Origin: Symbiodinium kawagutii
Taxonomy: Eukaryota; Sar; Dinophyceae; Suessiales; Symbiodiniaceae
Reading direction: 5' to 3'
DNA length: 64,000 bases
NCBI GenBank assembly: GCA_009767595.1
Contig: VSDK01025442.1
Location: 17,498-81,497 of the forward strand
Of this stretch, positions 1 through 12,536 are shown piece after piece (the first letter of the stretch is position 1; the number at the start of each line of letters is the position of its first letter). Below the pieces are notes generated by a model. It did no database searches and had not been told where the DNA came from. It saw only the letters and a list, made by a program, of their open reading frames with translations. A program made the position numbers and the translations under genes.

Positions 1-1200
1 CTGCCTGCTATATTACAAACGAGTCTCGGTCGCCCTGTTTGGCGCTCACGGGTTGGATGTGCTCGATAGTGAGGCAATCAAAACAAAGACTTGTTCACTG
101 TCCCGCTTTGTAGGGCGCAAATCTTGTTGATTCCTTGGCCCAAATACATTGAAGAAGTTGAGGCTGTACCAATGGGATTTCCATCCCAGCGATGGGAACA
201 CGATGGAGTTCTCACGCAGCTGTGCCAGTAGGATTCAATGACGTTTATCTATGTTTGAGGTAAGAATAGTGAGGCTGTACCATTGGGTTTCCATTTTGGT
301 CGGGAAAAACATGATGCAGACTTATTGCGGCTGTGCCAGTAGGATTTGCAGCCGCAAATCGCCTTACATTGGATCAAAATCATCAAAAATCATCGCTGTG
401 CGCAATGCTTCGGCTATTTTCAGCCACGTTGCTATATATGCATGAATCAGGCCGTGCCATTAGGTTTTCCTACAACTGATGTGACTTTCTCCCACCTGAT
501 GTGACTTTTGTAAATGAGGCCGTTCCATGGGGATGATGTGGCTTTTCCCGCCTGGTGTGACTTAAGTACGGCGGTTGTATCAGGGAATATCAGGGAGTAT
601 TTTGAAATGGGGGATCCCAAAATGTTTAAGCCACCACCACCCCTGTTTTTAACAAAGTAAGCAGCTCACCTTGGGCTCCCCAGCCGTGACAAGCTGAGAG
701 GTTCTCCCATTGAGGAGGTCTTGGCAGACCCTGGAGCTGAGAAATGGATGTCGCAGTCAGTGGAGTTCTGTGGCTGGGCGGCGCTGACGCTGGAACCAGA
801 TGTATTTTACATTAGCTAACCATTGGAGGTGGAACCATTTGGATACACAGGTCATTAGTATTCATTAGTCATAAACATTCATGATGAACATTGACATAGA
901 AGCTTAGAACATTCAATCACTTCGACAACAATCTCCTGGGGTTTTTGGAGCATCAGGTGATGTTTGAAAGCGTGGTCAAGCTCACAGCCATTGCTGAATA
1001 GCCAAGGTGGTGGAACCCACATTGACAGCACCTCCGAAGCAAAGCATTTCGTACTACTTGAAGAGAAAGGCGGCCGCAATCAGAAGTCGCCACTCAAACA
1101 TTGTCAAGAAAGGCAGTTGTATGATGTTGTTTGTCGGATTCCTGCACAATTTCCCCCTTAGAGCGCTTAGAAACTAGGCTTAGTGGTTGGGGCTTGCCCC
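1..1200. other. non-coding, degenerate repeats
   Basis: Apart from the 111-bp duplication, this stretch holds repeats of CTGATGTGACTTT-like text (474-570) and a fragment at 595-640 that weakly resembles one end of the MITE-like family described at 26-28 kb. No exon with convincing amino-acid composition was found. Confidence 0.5.
158..353. repeat. imperfect 111-bp tandem duplication
   Basis: Two consecutive units start near 158 and 269. Each opens with a GAGGCTGTACCAnTGGG motif (160 and 271) and carries a GGCTGTGCCAGTAGGATT-like motif about 57 bases later (217 and 327), so the offset is 110-111 bases. Weaker single copies of the first motif recur at 449 and 516. No coding sense is visible. 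Confidence 0.6.
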
Positions 1201-1204
1201 AGTG

Positions 1205-3220
1205 ATGTCAGGCATTGCCAAGTCGGTCCGGCGCATCTTTGCGGCGACCGGGGAAGTGGCTGAAGCTGCTCTTCAGGACATCTGCGGGAGACACCGGGAG
1301 CATCTTGAGCCGTTCCTGGTTGCCACATGTTGCCACAGGAAGCACAGGTGATGGAGAAGAGGATGAAGGATTTGGAGAACTCCAAGGTGGAGGAGCCTGG
1401 ATTTTTCTTCAAACCTTCCTATGTGCAAGCCCTCAGTCCACAATACTGGTAGCACACGAGCACCAATCCACATGAGAGAAGGGCAGGTTTTTGATGATTC
1501 ATTTACATGCATAGAGGCTCTCACAGATATTATAGGAGCGATACCTCGTCAACAGGTTTGTCTTACCTTTTGCCTTTATATTCTGTTCTGGTTGTGACCC
1601 CAAACGCGTTCCGTTCGAACATGTTCGAACGTGTCTCCGATGCGAGGAGGATGTCATGATGGCACTCCAACGTGATCTGGATAGCTTGGTGCTTCCAGCC
1701 GTTCCGAAAGCACAACTTCGGGACCGTTTGGGAGAGCTCAGGAAACAGTTGCTTGGTAGCCCCGCTATGCCATGCTCATCCGCATTCAAATTGAGCAGAG
1801 GCAGAAGAGTTGAGAGAAATGAGGAGTGAACACTGCTGGTTGAACGAAAAGTTCGGGCCAGATCACGCGTGTGCACATGCCTCAGGTTGAAGAAGAAGCA
1901 AAAAAAGAAAAAGGGTAAAGCCAGCAAAGAGGAGCAGGCAGCTGCATTTGCAGAGTTGAAGGAGGCGAGGCTATCAAGACACCTCTCCAACCCCTTCTTC
2001 GGATTGGTATTTAGTTACAAATGGCAAACTACCTGGCCCATGGGGCCTTATGATCGCACCACTATAATCCATCATTATGAGAATACATGGGCGGATTTTC
2101 CAGTCACCCTTGGATATGCCAAGGCAGTGGCTGAAGCCAAAAGCCTTGGCAACAACTTCTGTATAAAGACCTTCCAGGGCGCAGGCGCATTCGCTTCATC
2201 CTCATACGGTGGTGCATGTTGAACAAGCCGGCGACAATTTCAGTGGTGAGGAACGTTGCTAGCTGATTGGTGTTTTGTGTTAGCTGTTAGAACTACATGA
2301 ACTACCGCATATGGTATCAAAATGGCATAATTGCAACGGATGAAGAAAGATGAAGGCCACGATCCAGTGCCATCAAGGGTCATCAGGCTGTCCATCCAAC
2401 ATCCCAACATCCAATCATCCAATCATCCAATCATCCAATCATCCAATCATCCTCCAATCATCCAATCATCCAATCATCCAATCGTCTAATCGTCCAATTG
2501 CACCGGCTCTACTTCCAGTCGTGTCGCTCTCGGAGGTGTGGATGGCAAGAGCCTACGGCAGGCAGCCCAGGAAGGCGAGTTTGACATCGCAGTGATGGTG
2601 CTGAACCAGCCCAGTCGGAAGCTTGGAGTGGACCACAATCTTCGGATATCTCAGATCGAGGGACAAGCTACTGGTATGGATGGCCATGGGCATCCAACAC
2701 ACCGCAGCAGACTTGCAAAAATAAGCATTAGTCGGGAGTAGTTCGCACGCACAGCATGTTCGCTTTGATTGTCGCTGCGTGTGTATTTGCAGAGTATAGT
2801 ATCTATATCTACTGTTAAATCTGTGGCTATTCACCCGTCTACTTATATCACCTCATATATCTAGACATATCTATAGATATATCTACATCTACCTAGGGAT
2901 TCCATAACCTCTAAATTTGTAGGTCGTGAATGGAAACCTCGTCTATTGCCCCCTTCTGACGTAATACCTCGGGTTCTCTTCAAAAAACCTGGTTATTGGT
3001 AAATACCTTCTTTAACCAAGGATTTATCATCAGAATCATGGGAATTTGGGATGTTTTTGTAGTTGTATAGGCTCTTGTGGGCCAACCAATTGGAAGATTC
3101 AGCCTGTGCCGCAGTGCCAAGGACGACAGGGAAGATGACAAACAAGGGACAACCATAGGTGCACCCAAGACCATTCCCATGGGATTCTGGGCCACTGGAT
3201 TTAACGAGGACTTTTGTTAG
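1205..3220 (+). CDS. candidate multi-exon gene, lysine-rich unknown
   Basis: Several short segments look like exons. An ATG at 1205 opens a segment ending near 1347 (residues MSGIAKSVRRIFAAT...). 1348-1451 reads VMEKRMKDLENSKVEEP... to a stop. Frame 0 from about 1594 reads PFEHVRTCLRCEEDVM then LRDRLGELRKQLLG. 1887-2000 is lysine-rich (KKKQKKKKGKASKEEQ). 2519-2690 reads GGVDGKSLRQAAQEGEFDI. 3071-3220 follows an AG acceptor and ends at TAG. Neighbouring segments change frame or meet stops (for example TGA at 1827), so introns must lie between them; a GA donor after GAGCTCAG near 1742 joining to the acceptor near 1884 would remove that stop. The segments may be one gene, an upstream part of the next gene, or decayed copies. 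I do not recognise a function. Confidence 0.4.
2391..2498. repeat. (CCAATCAT)n minisatellite
   Basis: About a dozen head-to-tail copies of the 8-mer CCAATCAT with a few variants (CCTCCAATCAT, CGTCTAAT). It lies in a presumed intron just upstream of the exon at 2519. The short unit and lack of spacers exclude a CRISPR array. Confidence 0.9.
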
Positions 3221-3429
3221 CCTTCTCTTGAGGTACGGATATCAAGACCCTGACAGTTTTGATGTTTTTACATCTCTCAGCCTCCAAAGGCGTATCCAAC
3301 ATCGTTCCAAACTCCAGAGAGTCCATACTGATCTATTTTTTACAAGTGTCCAGTTTGTAGATGATATGCTTGGGATAATTACACCACATTCTTTGAGCTC
3401 TCCCTCATTCCCCCTCGCTCACGCTGCGC

Positions 3430-6400
3430 AATGTTTGTTGCTGCTGAACGTTCGAGTGAGACATCTTCGAGCTCACGCAGGCTTGCTCCTGCGCCAGGGG
3501 GTTGTCACATGGATCAGAAGCTCACAGTGATGGTGAAAACATAGCACCATGCTGGGATCACCCGTTGAAGGATCCAAAAGAACTATTGTGTAAGTTCAGA
3601 AGTATATATATATAAACATACTGTATATACTCACATCCTTTGGCATTCCTTGGTGCATGGTTGTGGCTCTGGAGGATTTGGCCCAGGCATTTTCTTTTTT
3701 CTCTAGGATTGCCATCAAAGTTGTCAGCTGCTTCCCATGGGGGATGCGTCATCGGATCTTGGCGACATCAAGAACTTGGATGTGACTGGGATGGCTCAGC
3801 AATGGGAACGCCTTGATTGTGTCCGAGCTCATCTACGTATCGAGGGTTCTGTGCTGTTTTCGACGACAGTGTCGGAAACAATCAAGTGTGCATGCTACCC
3901 TTGGATCCACGCCATGCTCAAACCACTATTGGTTGAAATGGCGCAGCTGGATGGGAAACCTCAACCCTTTGTTGATCCCCTACGTGCGGAAATCTCCAGC
4001 CTGTACAAGATCTTTTCGAAACAGGTCCCAGACTCCCAGGTCATCCACGACAGCTGGATGACTCGAAAATTCTTAGGACTGGTGAAGATGAAAGCGCGCA
4101 AAAAGCAGCCTTCCACCGACCCTCTGGCAGTGCTTATGGCATGTTTTCTCTGGGGGTTTCCTTGAAGTTTTCCTAAATTGTCGTGGCGGCACCTGTTCTC
4201 CAGTTCATAAGTTCTGTCTTTAAATACCCACAAACCAGTTCAACGGTTTTGGAAATTACCCATGCTCCCCTTGTCGTTTTCTGACCTGCTGAGGACAAAC
4301 GTTTCCAGGAGCTTGTCTTGATCTTGGACCCAATGCTGGAGGAGACCCTCTGCACAAGTTGGGAACACGTATTGAAACTTAGCACGATGACTCTTGCAAC
4401 ATACTTTGCACATGCTTGGTTTTAAGTTAAGTTGAGTATCTTGCTTTGTGAAATGCAATGTGAAATGCACGACGACTTCTTGAGCAACCATTCCATGAAT
4501 ATGCATTCTTAATTTGTATCGTTTTCAGAATATCTTGACCACCTCGTCACTGCTGATTGGCTACCATGGCCCTTCTATATACGGGATTGATGGAATAAGG
4601 TTGTGACTCAACATTTCGCAAGGTATGAAATCAATGATGCACCCTTTAGTGATTCCACCTGTATTGCAAAATGGACTTTGCTTGCAATGCAGGAGCTGTG
4701 CGATGAGATCAACAAGAAGATTGAGGAAAAGCGCAATCGAGGTTCCAAGGATGGACGGCAGTTCGGGGGTTGTTTATAGACACGTGTTTATAGATGTGGG
4801 GGTTTCAAACATGTTCCGACCGCCCACCGATGTAAGTTGACCATAGAACAGCTAATCGTCTTGCAGGACAGCATGGCTGAAGACGATGATGATGACTATG
4901 ATCCCTTTGACCCTGAAGCAATTGAAGCAGATGCTGAAGATCCAAGCCTTCCGCCTCATACCCTGCCCATGGCAGAACCGTCACCACCTGCCCCATCAGC
5001 AGCCGCGGCTCCTGAATCTGAGCCAGCTCAAGCACCAGCGCCCAAGCAGGATCCTCCTTCACTCAGCCATGCGCTGAGAAGTGTGCGGTTTTGTAATTAT
5101 TTAAGGCATCCATGTGGATATGTTCTATATCATTCCAATCTTAGTCAGGTAATGACATGCATCGCTACATAGTCAAGTTTTTAATCCACAGATATTTTGG
5201 GACATCCATCTACTTTCAGCTCAGGCGACCGTGCAAAAAGGTTGGAGGAAGCGAAGAAACGTTTGGCTGAGTGGTGCGCTTACCGATGAATGCTGCAATG
5301 ATATCAAAGTTGAACATCTTCCAAACTTCTTATTGTATATACATATATATATGACATATATATAAGTCTGGATGTAGCTCATGGATGGTTATGTCCAGCC
5401 CCTCAGGCTTCAGGCCAAAAAGGCTGAATTGAAAGAGTCGAAAGAGTCTGCAGCCCGACCTGTGCCAGGCCAGGGATTAATTGGTACATGTGTGGCCACC
5501 CAATGAATAAATCATATAGACCATTGGTGATTATGTTCTGAGAGATGGCCTGATAATAACACACTTGCTAAATCCCTCCCATCTCTGCCCATGCACATCA
5601 TTCTTTCCTTGTTTTGTTCAGGTGTTGCCGACAATACTGAGACGCTACCTATGACCACAGAGCAAGTTCAAGAGGCGGTCGAGGCTGCTACCACGGCAGC
5701 TAGCCCTTTGCCTTCTCAATCCCCTGACATGACCAGTAGCCAACGCCGTGAGCAGTACCAGGGCTCATGTCCCAAAGATGAGCCAGCTCCCGGTCCTGAC
5801 TCGAATCATCCCAATCCTCCTGCGGAGCCAGCAGCAGTGAAGGAGGCATGGTCAAAAGAAGTCTATGGTTTGGATTACAACTTATGGATAGTTTGGTGGC
5901 TACTCATCTCAAATTGTTGGATCTTAATTATCTGATTGTTTTATGAAAATTAGTTGATCCATGTTTGTCCATACATGTACTTCACAGGATCTTTTCTCTT
6001 GCCTGCCAGGTTCCTTCTGTGCCTGACACGGCTGCTGAGGCAGCCAAGGAAGACTTTGTGGGTAGGGACGAACAGCTCAGGTACAAGCAGGCAAAGAAAT
6101 CAACCCGGAGAGCAGGTGGCAAGAAGAAAGGCAAGAAGGGTAAGGGCAAGAAGGGTAAGGGCAAAAAGGCAGGTACGAAAGGCAAAGGTGTGTCACCAAC
6201 GAAATCCAGGAAGCGCAGAATCCTTTCTACAGGCAGCAGCGCAGAGGTCAGCAAGAAGAAACGCAAGGCAAAGAAAGAGGCTGAGGTTGAGGGTGATGGG
6301 GATGCCACCGGGGATGCTGCTCCAGCTCCAAAGGTGAGATCACAGAAGACCAAGGATAAGGCTGTTGTCCCCAAGTCTCGCAAGAAGGCGGCCAAGGCTG

Positions 6401-7148
6401 ATGAGGAAGAGCCAAAAGTTCCAAAAGCAAAGGCAAAGGCAAAGGCAGAGGCAAAGGCTAAGGCCTCTGCCAAGAAACGAGGAAGGAAGGTTCGCAATGC
6501 AGGATCTGAACTCATGTCCAACCCTTTGCGCGAGAACTCTTTGGTGAGAAGTCTCATGGCTTTCGCAAAACAATTTCCTGAAAGTTTGGAGGGTAACCCT
6601 GAGGGCCTCAAGAAAGCCATTAGGGAAGCTCAGTCCCCCCTTGAATGGACCAAACTGATGCCTTACTGGACTCGGTGTGGATGCGGTGTGAAGATCTTGA
6701 ACGATGATGGGAAAACATACCGTGACATTCACAACTTCAGTTTCCAGTCTTCCAGTGCCCCTTTCCGCTTCAAGATGGCCATCGCTGTTCGCTGTGCAGA
6801 GATTGCAGCCACTCGAATGAAACCAAAGCTAAATGATAAAACATATTCATTCTCCAATTAGTTCACTCATATATAGGGGCCCATATTCACTGATGTGTGC
6901 CCCGGCACTTTGTGTATGTTTTCACTCGAACATTCATGTTTTCCAACATCCATATCCCCCACCTCCAGCGGTTCATGTTCCAAGGTCCAATTATATATTT
7001 CCCAGTGGCTGAGGCTATGGGCATTGATACCGAGACGTACGGCTACGAGAAGGATGGCTCTGAGATCCTTAAGCTCAAGGTGAACGGTGCCTTGAGCCTC
7101 TTCTTCTTTGCCAACGAGGATGAGAATGACTTGGATAACGTTGACTGA
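3430..7148 (+). CDS. lysine/alanine-rich nuclear-type protein, about nine exons
   Basis: An ATG at 3430 opens MFVAAERSSETSSSS..., possibly the first exon. Further exons: about 3707-4116 (MGDASSDLGDIKNLDV...), from 4693 (ELCDEINKKIEEKRNRGSKD), from 4867 (DSMAEDDDDDYDPFDPEAIE, acidic then proline-rich), 5225-5275 (GDRAKRLEEAKKRLAE), from 5414 (AKKAELKESKESAA), from 5622 (VADNTETLPMTTEQ), 6010 to about 6830, and 6969-7148 ending in TGA. Most follow a clear CAG acceptor. The 6010 exon has a long basic tract with KGKKGKGKKGKGKK and KAKAKAKAEAKAKA, then a folded-looking region (PYWTRCGCGVKILNDDGK..., CAEIAATRM). The alternating basic and acidic low-complexity tracts suggest a nuclear or nucleic-acid-binding protein; that is inference. 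The C-terminal region resembles proteins repeated in dinoflagellate genomes, function unknown. Confidence 0.6.
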
Positions 7149-8066
7149 GATCAATGGCAATGTATATATTTCTTGATCACCAAAAGCTTTCAGAAAGCAT
7201 TTGGTTTTGGAAAAACATTGGCTCGAATGCTGGGCCATCGCTTTCAAGTCTGTAGTTTACGAAAGGCTTTTTGAAGTTGCAATGGGGTACACCAACCTGC
7301 CTTAGAATCGGTGAGGGGGGTAGTTGCAAAGATCTCTCAAGTATTATGCCTGAGTTTTGTTTTTGAAATGTCTGTTGGATGGTCCCCGAAAGCATCGGTT
7401 GGCAGGTGTGTACATGGGCAGCAACGGACCATAGCCTATACACGAGAAAATGATTTGCTTGACTGGCATTGCACCCTAGGATGCTGTATATAGGGTTGAA
7501 ATTCATTTGATTGGGTATTTATATAAGAGGTCGACATGAATACGACAAATGGTTAACTTCGGCTTTGAGATTCCATGCGCGTGAAAGCATCAGAGATTTC
7601 ACATGGTATTTTCACCTTCCGCTTCAACCTATATATGGTCCAACTACCCGGCTGCTCCTGGCAGGTGATGCTGGCAGCGACGACATGCCCTTCCTGAAGC
7701 GGAACTTGTTCAAGGTCAAAACCAAGTTTAGCAAGGGATCTGGAACCACCGGCCTGATTTCTTCACAAGAATCACGATTTTCGAAATGTTCTGTTCAACC
7801 ATTGGTGCATGAATGCCGATCTCACCCCATTAAAGGTTCGGGTGATACTTAGGGGAAAAGGATGCCATATAAACGATGTTGAATATATATATATATATAT
7901 ATAGATGATCCTCGTTATGTAACACCAATCTGCAGTGACAACTTGTTACACTGACAAATGCACTGCAAGCTGGCTCGATGCATATGTTGACACAACTACA
8001 GTTTTCAGAACCAAGCCCTTTGAAACAAAGTGGCTGTGAGAGCGATTAGGCTGCGAACAGCTCGTC
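7149..8066. other. spacer with one exon-like piece and an AT run
   Basis: Mostly non-coding. 7664 to about 7775 follows a GGCAG acceptor and reads GDAGSDDMPFLKRNLFKV, which may be an orphan or 5' exon of the next gene. A (TA)n run lies at 7884-7904. Confidence 0.4.
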
Positions 8067-10562
8067 ATGCCCATCCCTGACCGTTTAGATTTGGATGCCC
8101 TCATGTACCGCTTGCTCCAACTGAGATGTCCCAAGGTAAGATCCTGAGACGTGTGTTTTCGAATCGAGCCAATGATTAATTTTGCAATTAAATTGCACGG
8201 ATTCATTTGATGTTATATATCATATATGTTATATATATATAAAAGATGTTCTTCCATCTCCTGTGCAGAATTCTTGATCATGTAATTGAGCAAGCCCAGC
8301 GTCCTGCTTCCCCTCTTAGGTGGTGGCTTCCATCATCCTGTGCATCCTGTGGTCCTCAGCTTTGGAGTTCCCCGAGGCTCTTTCACTGGATGGATGAATC
8401 CAACAACTGCGGTCCAGTTGTTGAATGTCCCAGGTGTTGTATATATACGTGTATATATGCACACATATGATTTACATCCAACCTTGGATGCCAGCATTCA
8501 TCCACCTAGCTAGGCATGTGATGATATTTTATGTACATGTTTTTCAATATTTTACACCCAATTTGTTTTCATATCAATTACTTGACGTATCCAGAATTCC
8601 ACTACGTGCTTGGACAGCCCCTACGCCAGACCTTCGACGTGCTGGAGTTCTACGCTGGGAAGGCCAATCTGACAAGGGTCAGCAGGTTGAGTGGATACCG
8701 AACTGCAAGCATGGACCTGCTCTATGGTAGCACTATCAGCCGAGATGGGACCCGAGAACGTAAAAGCAATCCCTATGACATTTTGTCTCCTTCAGGGTTT
8801 GCGACTCTAGTCAACAATACCAGTTTCTTTCTTACATTGTTTGTATATTTTGTTATATTCTGACCCCTCAATCAAAATGAAACAGATAAATCCGTGTTTA
8901 GTTCAAAACACATCTATACTGGTTTCCTATTATAACCATTGTTTGTCTCTGCTAAGGATGGCTATTGCTTGCTTGTTGAAAGCCCGGTACGACAAGTTCT
9001 TGGCGTTTTATGCCCTCAAATGTGCCAGCTGGACTTCAATCAATGCTGGAACATCCCGCAGGGCTCCGTGCTGCAGTGTAGGACATGATGAACATGCCTC
9101 AGTATTCCAATCAAATATGATGGCGGAACGGACGCTTAACATGCATAAATCATTATGTATAAGGAACAGCTTACCATCCCATTGTTTTTTTGCTGAGTTG
9201 TTCCTTTGTTGCAGGAAGTTTTAACTATATAGGTGGGCAGCTCTTGAAAGAAAAACACATTGTTTACTGGGACTAGGGGAATCCAAGAATTGTATAGGTA
9301 TGATTATTTGCAATATGACCCTGGAATCAAATTACTTATTTTGGGAAATTCATGACTCGGGGACATACGGCACGGCTCTGCAATTGATCTGTGGCCACCA
9401 AGGACAATATATTTGATGATCTTAACCGTGACCTTGGGAGGTGTATTCACACTGGAACAACCATCGAATTCTAATCTGGAATTTTATCCCATGTTCGCAG
9501 AGTTCTTACTCCAACTCTACAAGGTCTCAAATGGAAGTGCAGCGCCACTGCTGAATTTATACATTTGACAATTTTCTACATGACTGATCTTTGATTAAAT
9601 GCATTCATCAAGTCAAGAATCGGTGTTAAGCGTATCTATCGGCCAAACCTGCCCCGGCTTACTCAGGTTTTCAGGGTGGCTTGGTGGATGGCCCACTACG
9701 CCAGCAAGACTCCTAAGAGGCATTTCGCTTATGCCAATTCCCACCACATCCGGAAGTTGGATAAGGGAAGGCTTCAATGGAAGAATCGGGTGGGCAAACC
9801 CGGGTCTGTGAAAACTGCCGTGACCTACAAATCGAAAGAGGGGAAAACATGTTACAAAGGCACTGCAGCCTTGAAGAAAACAGAGATCCTTGGATGTGGT
9901 TCCCATAAAGGTTTGATTGCAATGGTATTTCCATGAGCTTATGGAACCAAACAAATAAGGATTCTTCCCGCTTTATTTTGACAGGTTGGGAATGCAGAAT
10001 AAACAAATATAGATCATTGAATGAAATATATATGGTTATTTAATCATGGTCCCAAGTCACTATGGGTAATATGATGTTGTATGGAGTGTTCAGGTCAATC
10101 TTTAGCCTGGGTGAACTGCAGTGTTGATTTGTAAGAGCTTGATTGATCCACTTCTTTTTGTAAATCATATCATATATACATGCTATGGAACAGCACAAGC
10201 GTTCAAGGTTTCTGATTTTTGAAGGAATGGTTTCCCCAATATTTCAAAAGGAAGCCAAACAACTGTTGAAGATCTCGCGTGTTGAATTCCCCGGTTGGAT
10301 CGAACTAAGGGAATACCCAGTGCAATTTGGACGTTGCATCGTGGACCTCTATGATGATTTGACTTCAAGCGCCTGTGGCATGCCCGCTCTCCCAAAGTCA
10401 GGGCTCCCACCAGCGCAGCTCTCCTTTGAGGCTTTGCCACTGCATGGCTACGACCTGGGATACGCTGGCTTGGCGGAGGTTTTCGATTATGTGCGTAGGA
10501 ACCGGAAGTTGGTGATCCCTCCTGAGTGGTCACACTTGATGCCAAAGCCTGGATCCTTTTAA
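8067..10562 (+). CDS. C5-cytosine-methyltransferase-like dinoflagellate protein
   Basis: At least six exons. A possible start exon is 8067-8138 (MPIPDRLDLDALMYRLLQL). A segment near 8320-8433 reads GGGFHHPVHPVVLSFGVPRG. About 8595-8806 reads FDVLEFYAGKANLTRVSRLS, then SNPYDILSPSGF. 8957 to about 9085 reads MAIACLLKARYDKF... and ALKCASWTSINAGTSRR. About 9400-9523 reads GGVFTLEQPSNSNLEFYPMF. 9667 to about 9890 reads VFRVAWWMAHYASKTPKRHF, then a YKGTAALKKTE tail. About 10309-10562 reads EYPVQFGRCIVDLYDDL to the TAA stop. The AAG|GT...AG|GTT junction at 9523/9667 keeps frame. The FYAGKANLT segment resembles the SAM-binding motif of C5 methyltransferases (DLFAGxGG), and CASWTSINAG occupies the place of the PCxxxS catalytic loop, though the classical PC dipeptide is not intact. 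I know closely similar sequences from memory as a large dinoflagellate family. Enzymatic activity is inference and could be lost. Confidence 0.6.
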
Positions 10563-11366
10563 TGGGGTGCCTTCTACAAACATTCTCGGCCATCTGATAT
10601 TTATACCAGTTGGGGATTGTATGAGAAAGGTTGATCTATAAAATGGTCCAAGGAATAAAAAAGAAACCGCAGTATTACGAGATGAATGGTTCCGTGAAAA
10701 TCAACAACGGTTTTTATTGTACACGTGACCAAATCGGATGTTCCTAGGTTTTTGCACCCAGTTTATGGGAAATCATTGGCAATTAGATGGACAGGGAATG
10801 ACTGTTTATCCCCTATTTTATCCTTTTTTGTCTCCCAACCACCAAAAATGATCGCTAGAATGAGAACCCGTAGAATAACCGTAGCAAACCGTAGAAAACC
10901 CGTGGATACCCGTAAAACACAGGTTATTCAGGAAAAACCTGGTTTTCTTAAACCGTAGCCAAACCGTAGCTAACCCGTAGAAAACCCGTAGCAACCCGTA
11001 GAAAAAAGATGGGTCACGGGGGTGTGTTTGAAGGCATCCAATTTGAGGCTACAAAGGCCTTTTTTGCAACCCAACTTATAGACCAATTCGTTCTCGGTGT
11101 GCTGTGCTAGAATATCTCACGGCAGCTGTGACAAAGGTAAAAGAAAATTAAACCAACGCGCTGTTGCCATTCAACTTTGAATGCAGTTGATGTAAACCAG
11201 TTTCGATTCCAATCCCAAACAGACTTTCATGTTCCAAAGCATTTGGCCAAAGCTGGAATTGTACCTGTACTGACCAGCCCTACTGCCTGTAGCTGTTGTT
11301 GACATGTCTGCTGCTGGAGCAGCCACTACGTCACGGGTTTGGAGCTGTACTACACTTGGAGAGGGC
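10563..11366. other. intergenic spacer with CCGTAG cluster
   Basis: No gene seen. 10866-11002 carries eight exact CCGTAG hexamers plus two variants in an A-rich context, wrapped around a GGAAAAACCTGGTTTTC near-palindrome at 10931-10947. The spacer separates the methyltransferase-like gene from the next gene on the same strand. Confidence 0.6.
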
Positions 11367-12496
11367 ATGAGCCAAGTTGATAGTGAAGCAGCCCGAATCG
11401 AAGAGGAAGAACGTGAATTGCAAGAACAGATTCAGGCCCCACATCCATGCTATATATAGTTCTGATGGTGATGAGTTCAACCACGAGTTAATTTTAATTG
11501 TTTGGAGTGATGTTATCATTAACTCATGATTCCAAAACTATTTTGAAGCCATTGGGTGTTTCGTTCAAGACCTGCCAGCAACACCACCGCTGATTTTCTT
11601 GTGGTTGTAAATCCCCGCCATCATACATGTTCAGGCTTTGGAAAGGGAAGCGGAAGGAGAAGACACAAACGGGGATGTCCCCGTGGAATCACCTGCCCCT
11701 CGGCTTAATGTCGCTATAGCCTATATATTAAAATATACTTCACAAGATATATCCATACATATATATCGGTCTATATACATCATTGTTTTGTAAGATGAAT
11801 ATATAAAGGAATCATATGAACACATGCTGTTGAGCATGTCAACATCATTGCCATGACATTGCCACCTCTTGGCCACCAGTCATCCAGGCTCCTGAGACTC
11901 CCAGCATCTTCGCACAAGAGACCCTGCAGGCACACTGATGGGAAGGGTCAGGCGTTGTAGTGCTCAATTGTGCTGATCACAAACGTATTTGGTTTGAGGG
12001 GTTTCCTGTTTTTAATATATGTGTGTGCATGTGTGTGTTAATGTGCGAATATTTAGTGCATGATTTCTTTTTACATGATGTAAACTAAATGCGTCATCAC
12101 ATGCCCAGTTGAAGTGCTTCCTTTCTGTCCGTCCATGAGTTTTAAAGATTCCTATTTACAGGTTGTCATTGTTCTGCGCTTCTGATCTTTACTTCTCTAT
12201 TCCTGCATGTGGCTTGTTGCGACAGGCATCGGAGGAGGAACTGAAAGCTTCTGGGTGTCTGCCCTCTGATGCCTCATCGGATGTCCTCGTGGATGACGCC
12301 GAGCTGACCAAGGCCTGGGTTGAACCGTGCTGGGGCACAGGTTGAACACAAACAGATCTCATGTTAATTTCTTGAGGAAGATGACCAACATGATCTCCGT
12401 CCCGTTCCTACTCCAGCTCGTACTGAGCCACGTGCTGGTGAGAATGCAGTTGAGACCCCTGGCGCCTCTTCAGTTTGAATCCCAGTGTGAAACAAC

Positions 12497-12536
<40 letters not shown>

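Noticed and set aside
1499-1990. 163-residue minus-strand frame
   Set aside because: The + strand over the same bases has the better exon composition (PFEHVRTC..., KKKQKKKK), and the minus frame is Ser/Phe-rich shadow.
2391-2498. CRISPR-like regular repeat
   Set aside because: The unit is 8 bases, head to tail, without spacers; it is a minisatellite in a eukaryotic intron.
5982-6620. 212-residue minus-strand frame
   Set aside because: It is the antisense shadow of the lysine/alanine-rich exon; its Phe/Ala/Leu runs mirror the Lys/Ala codons.
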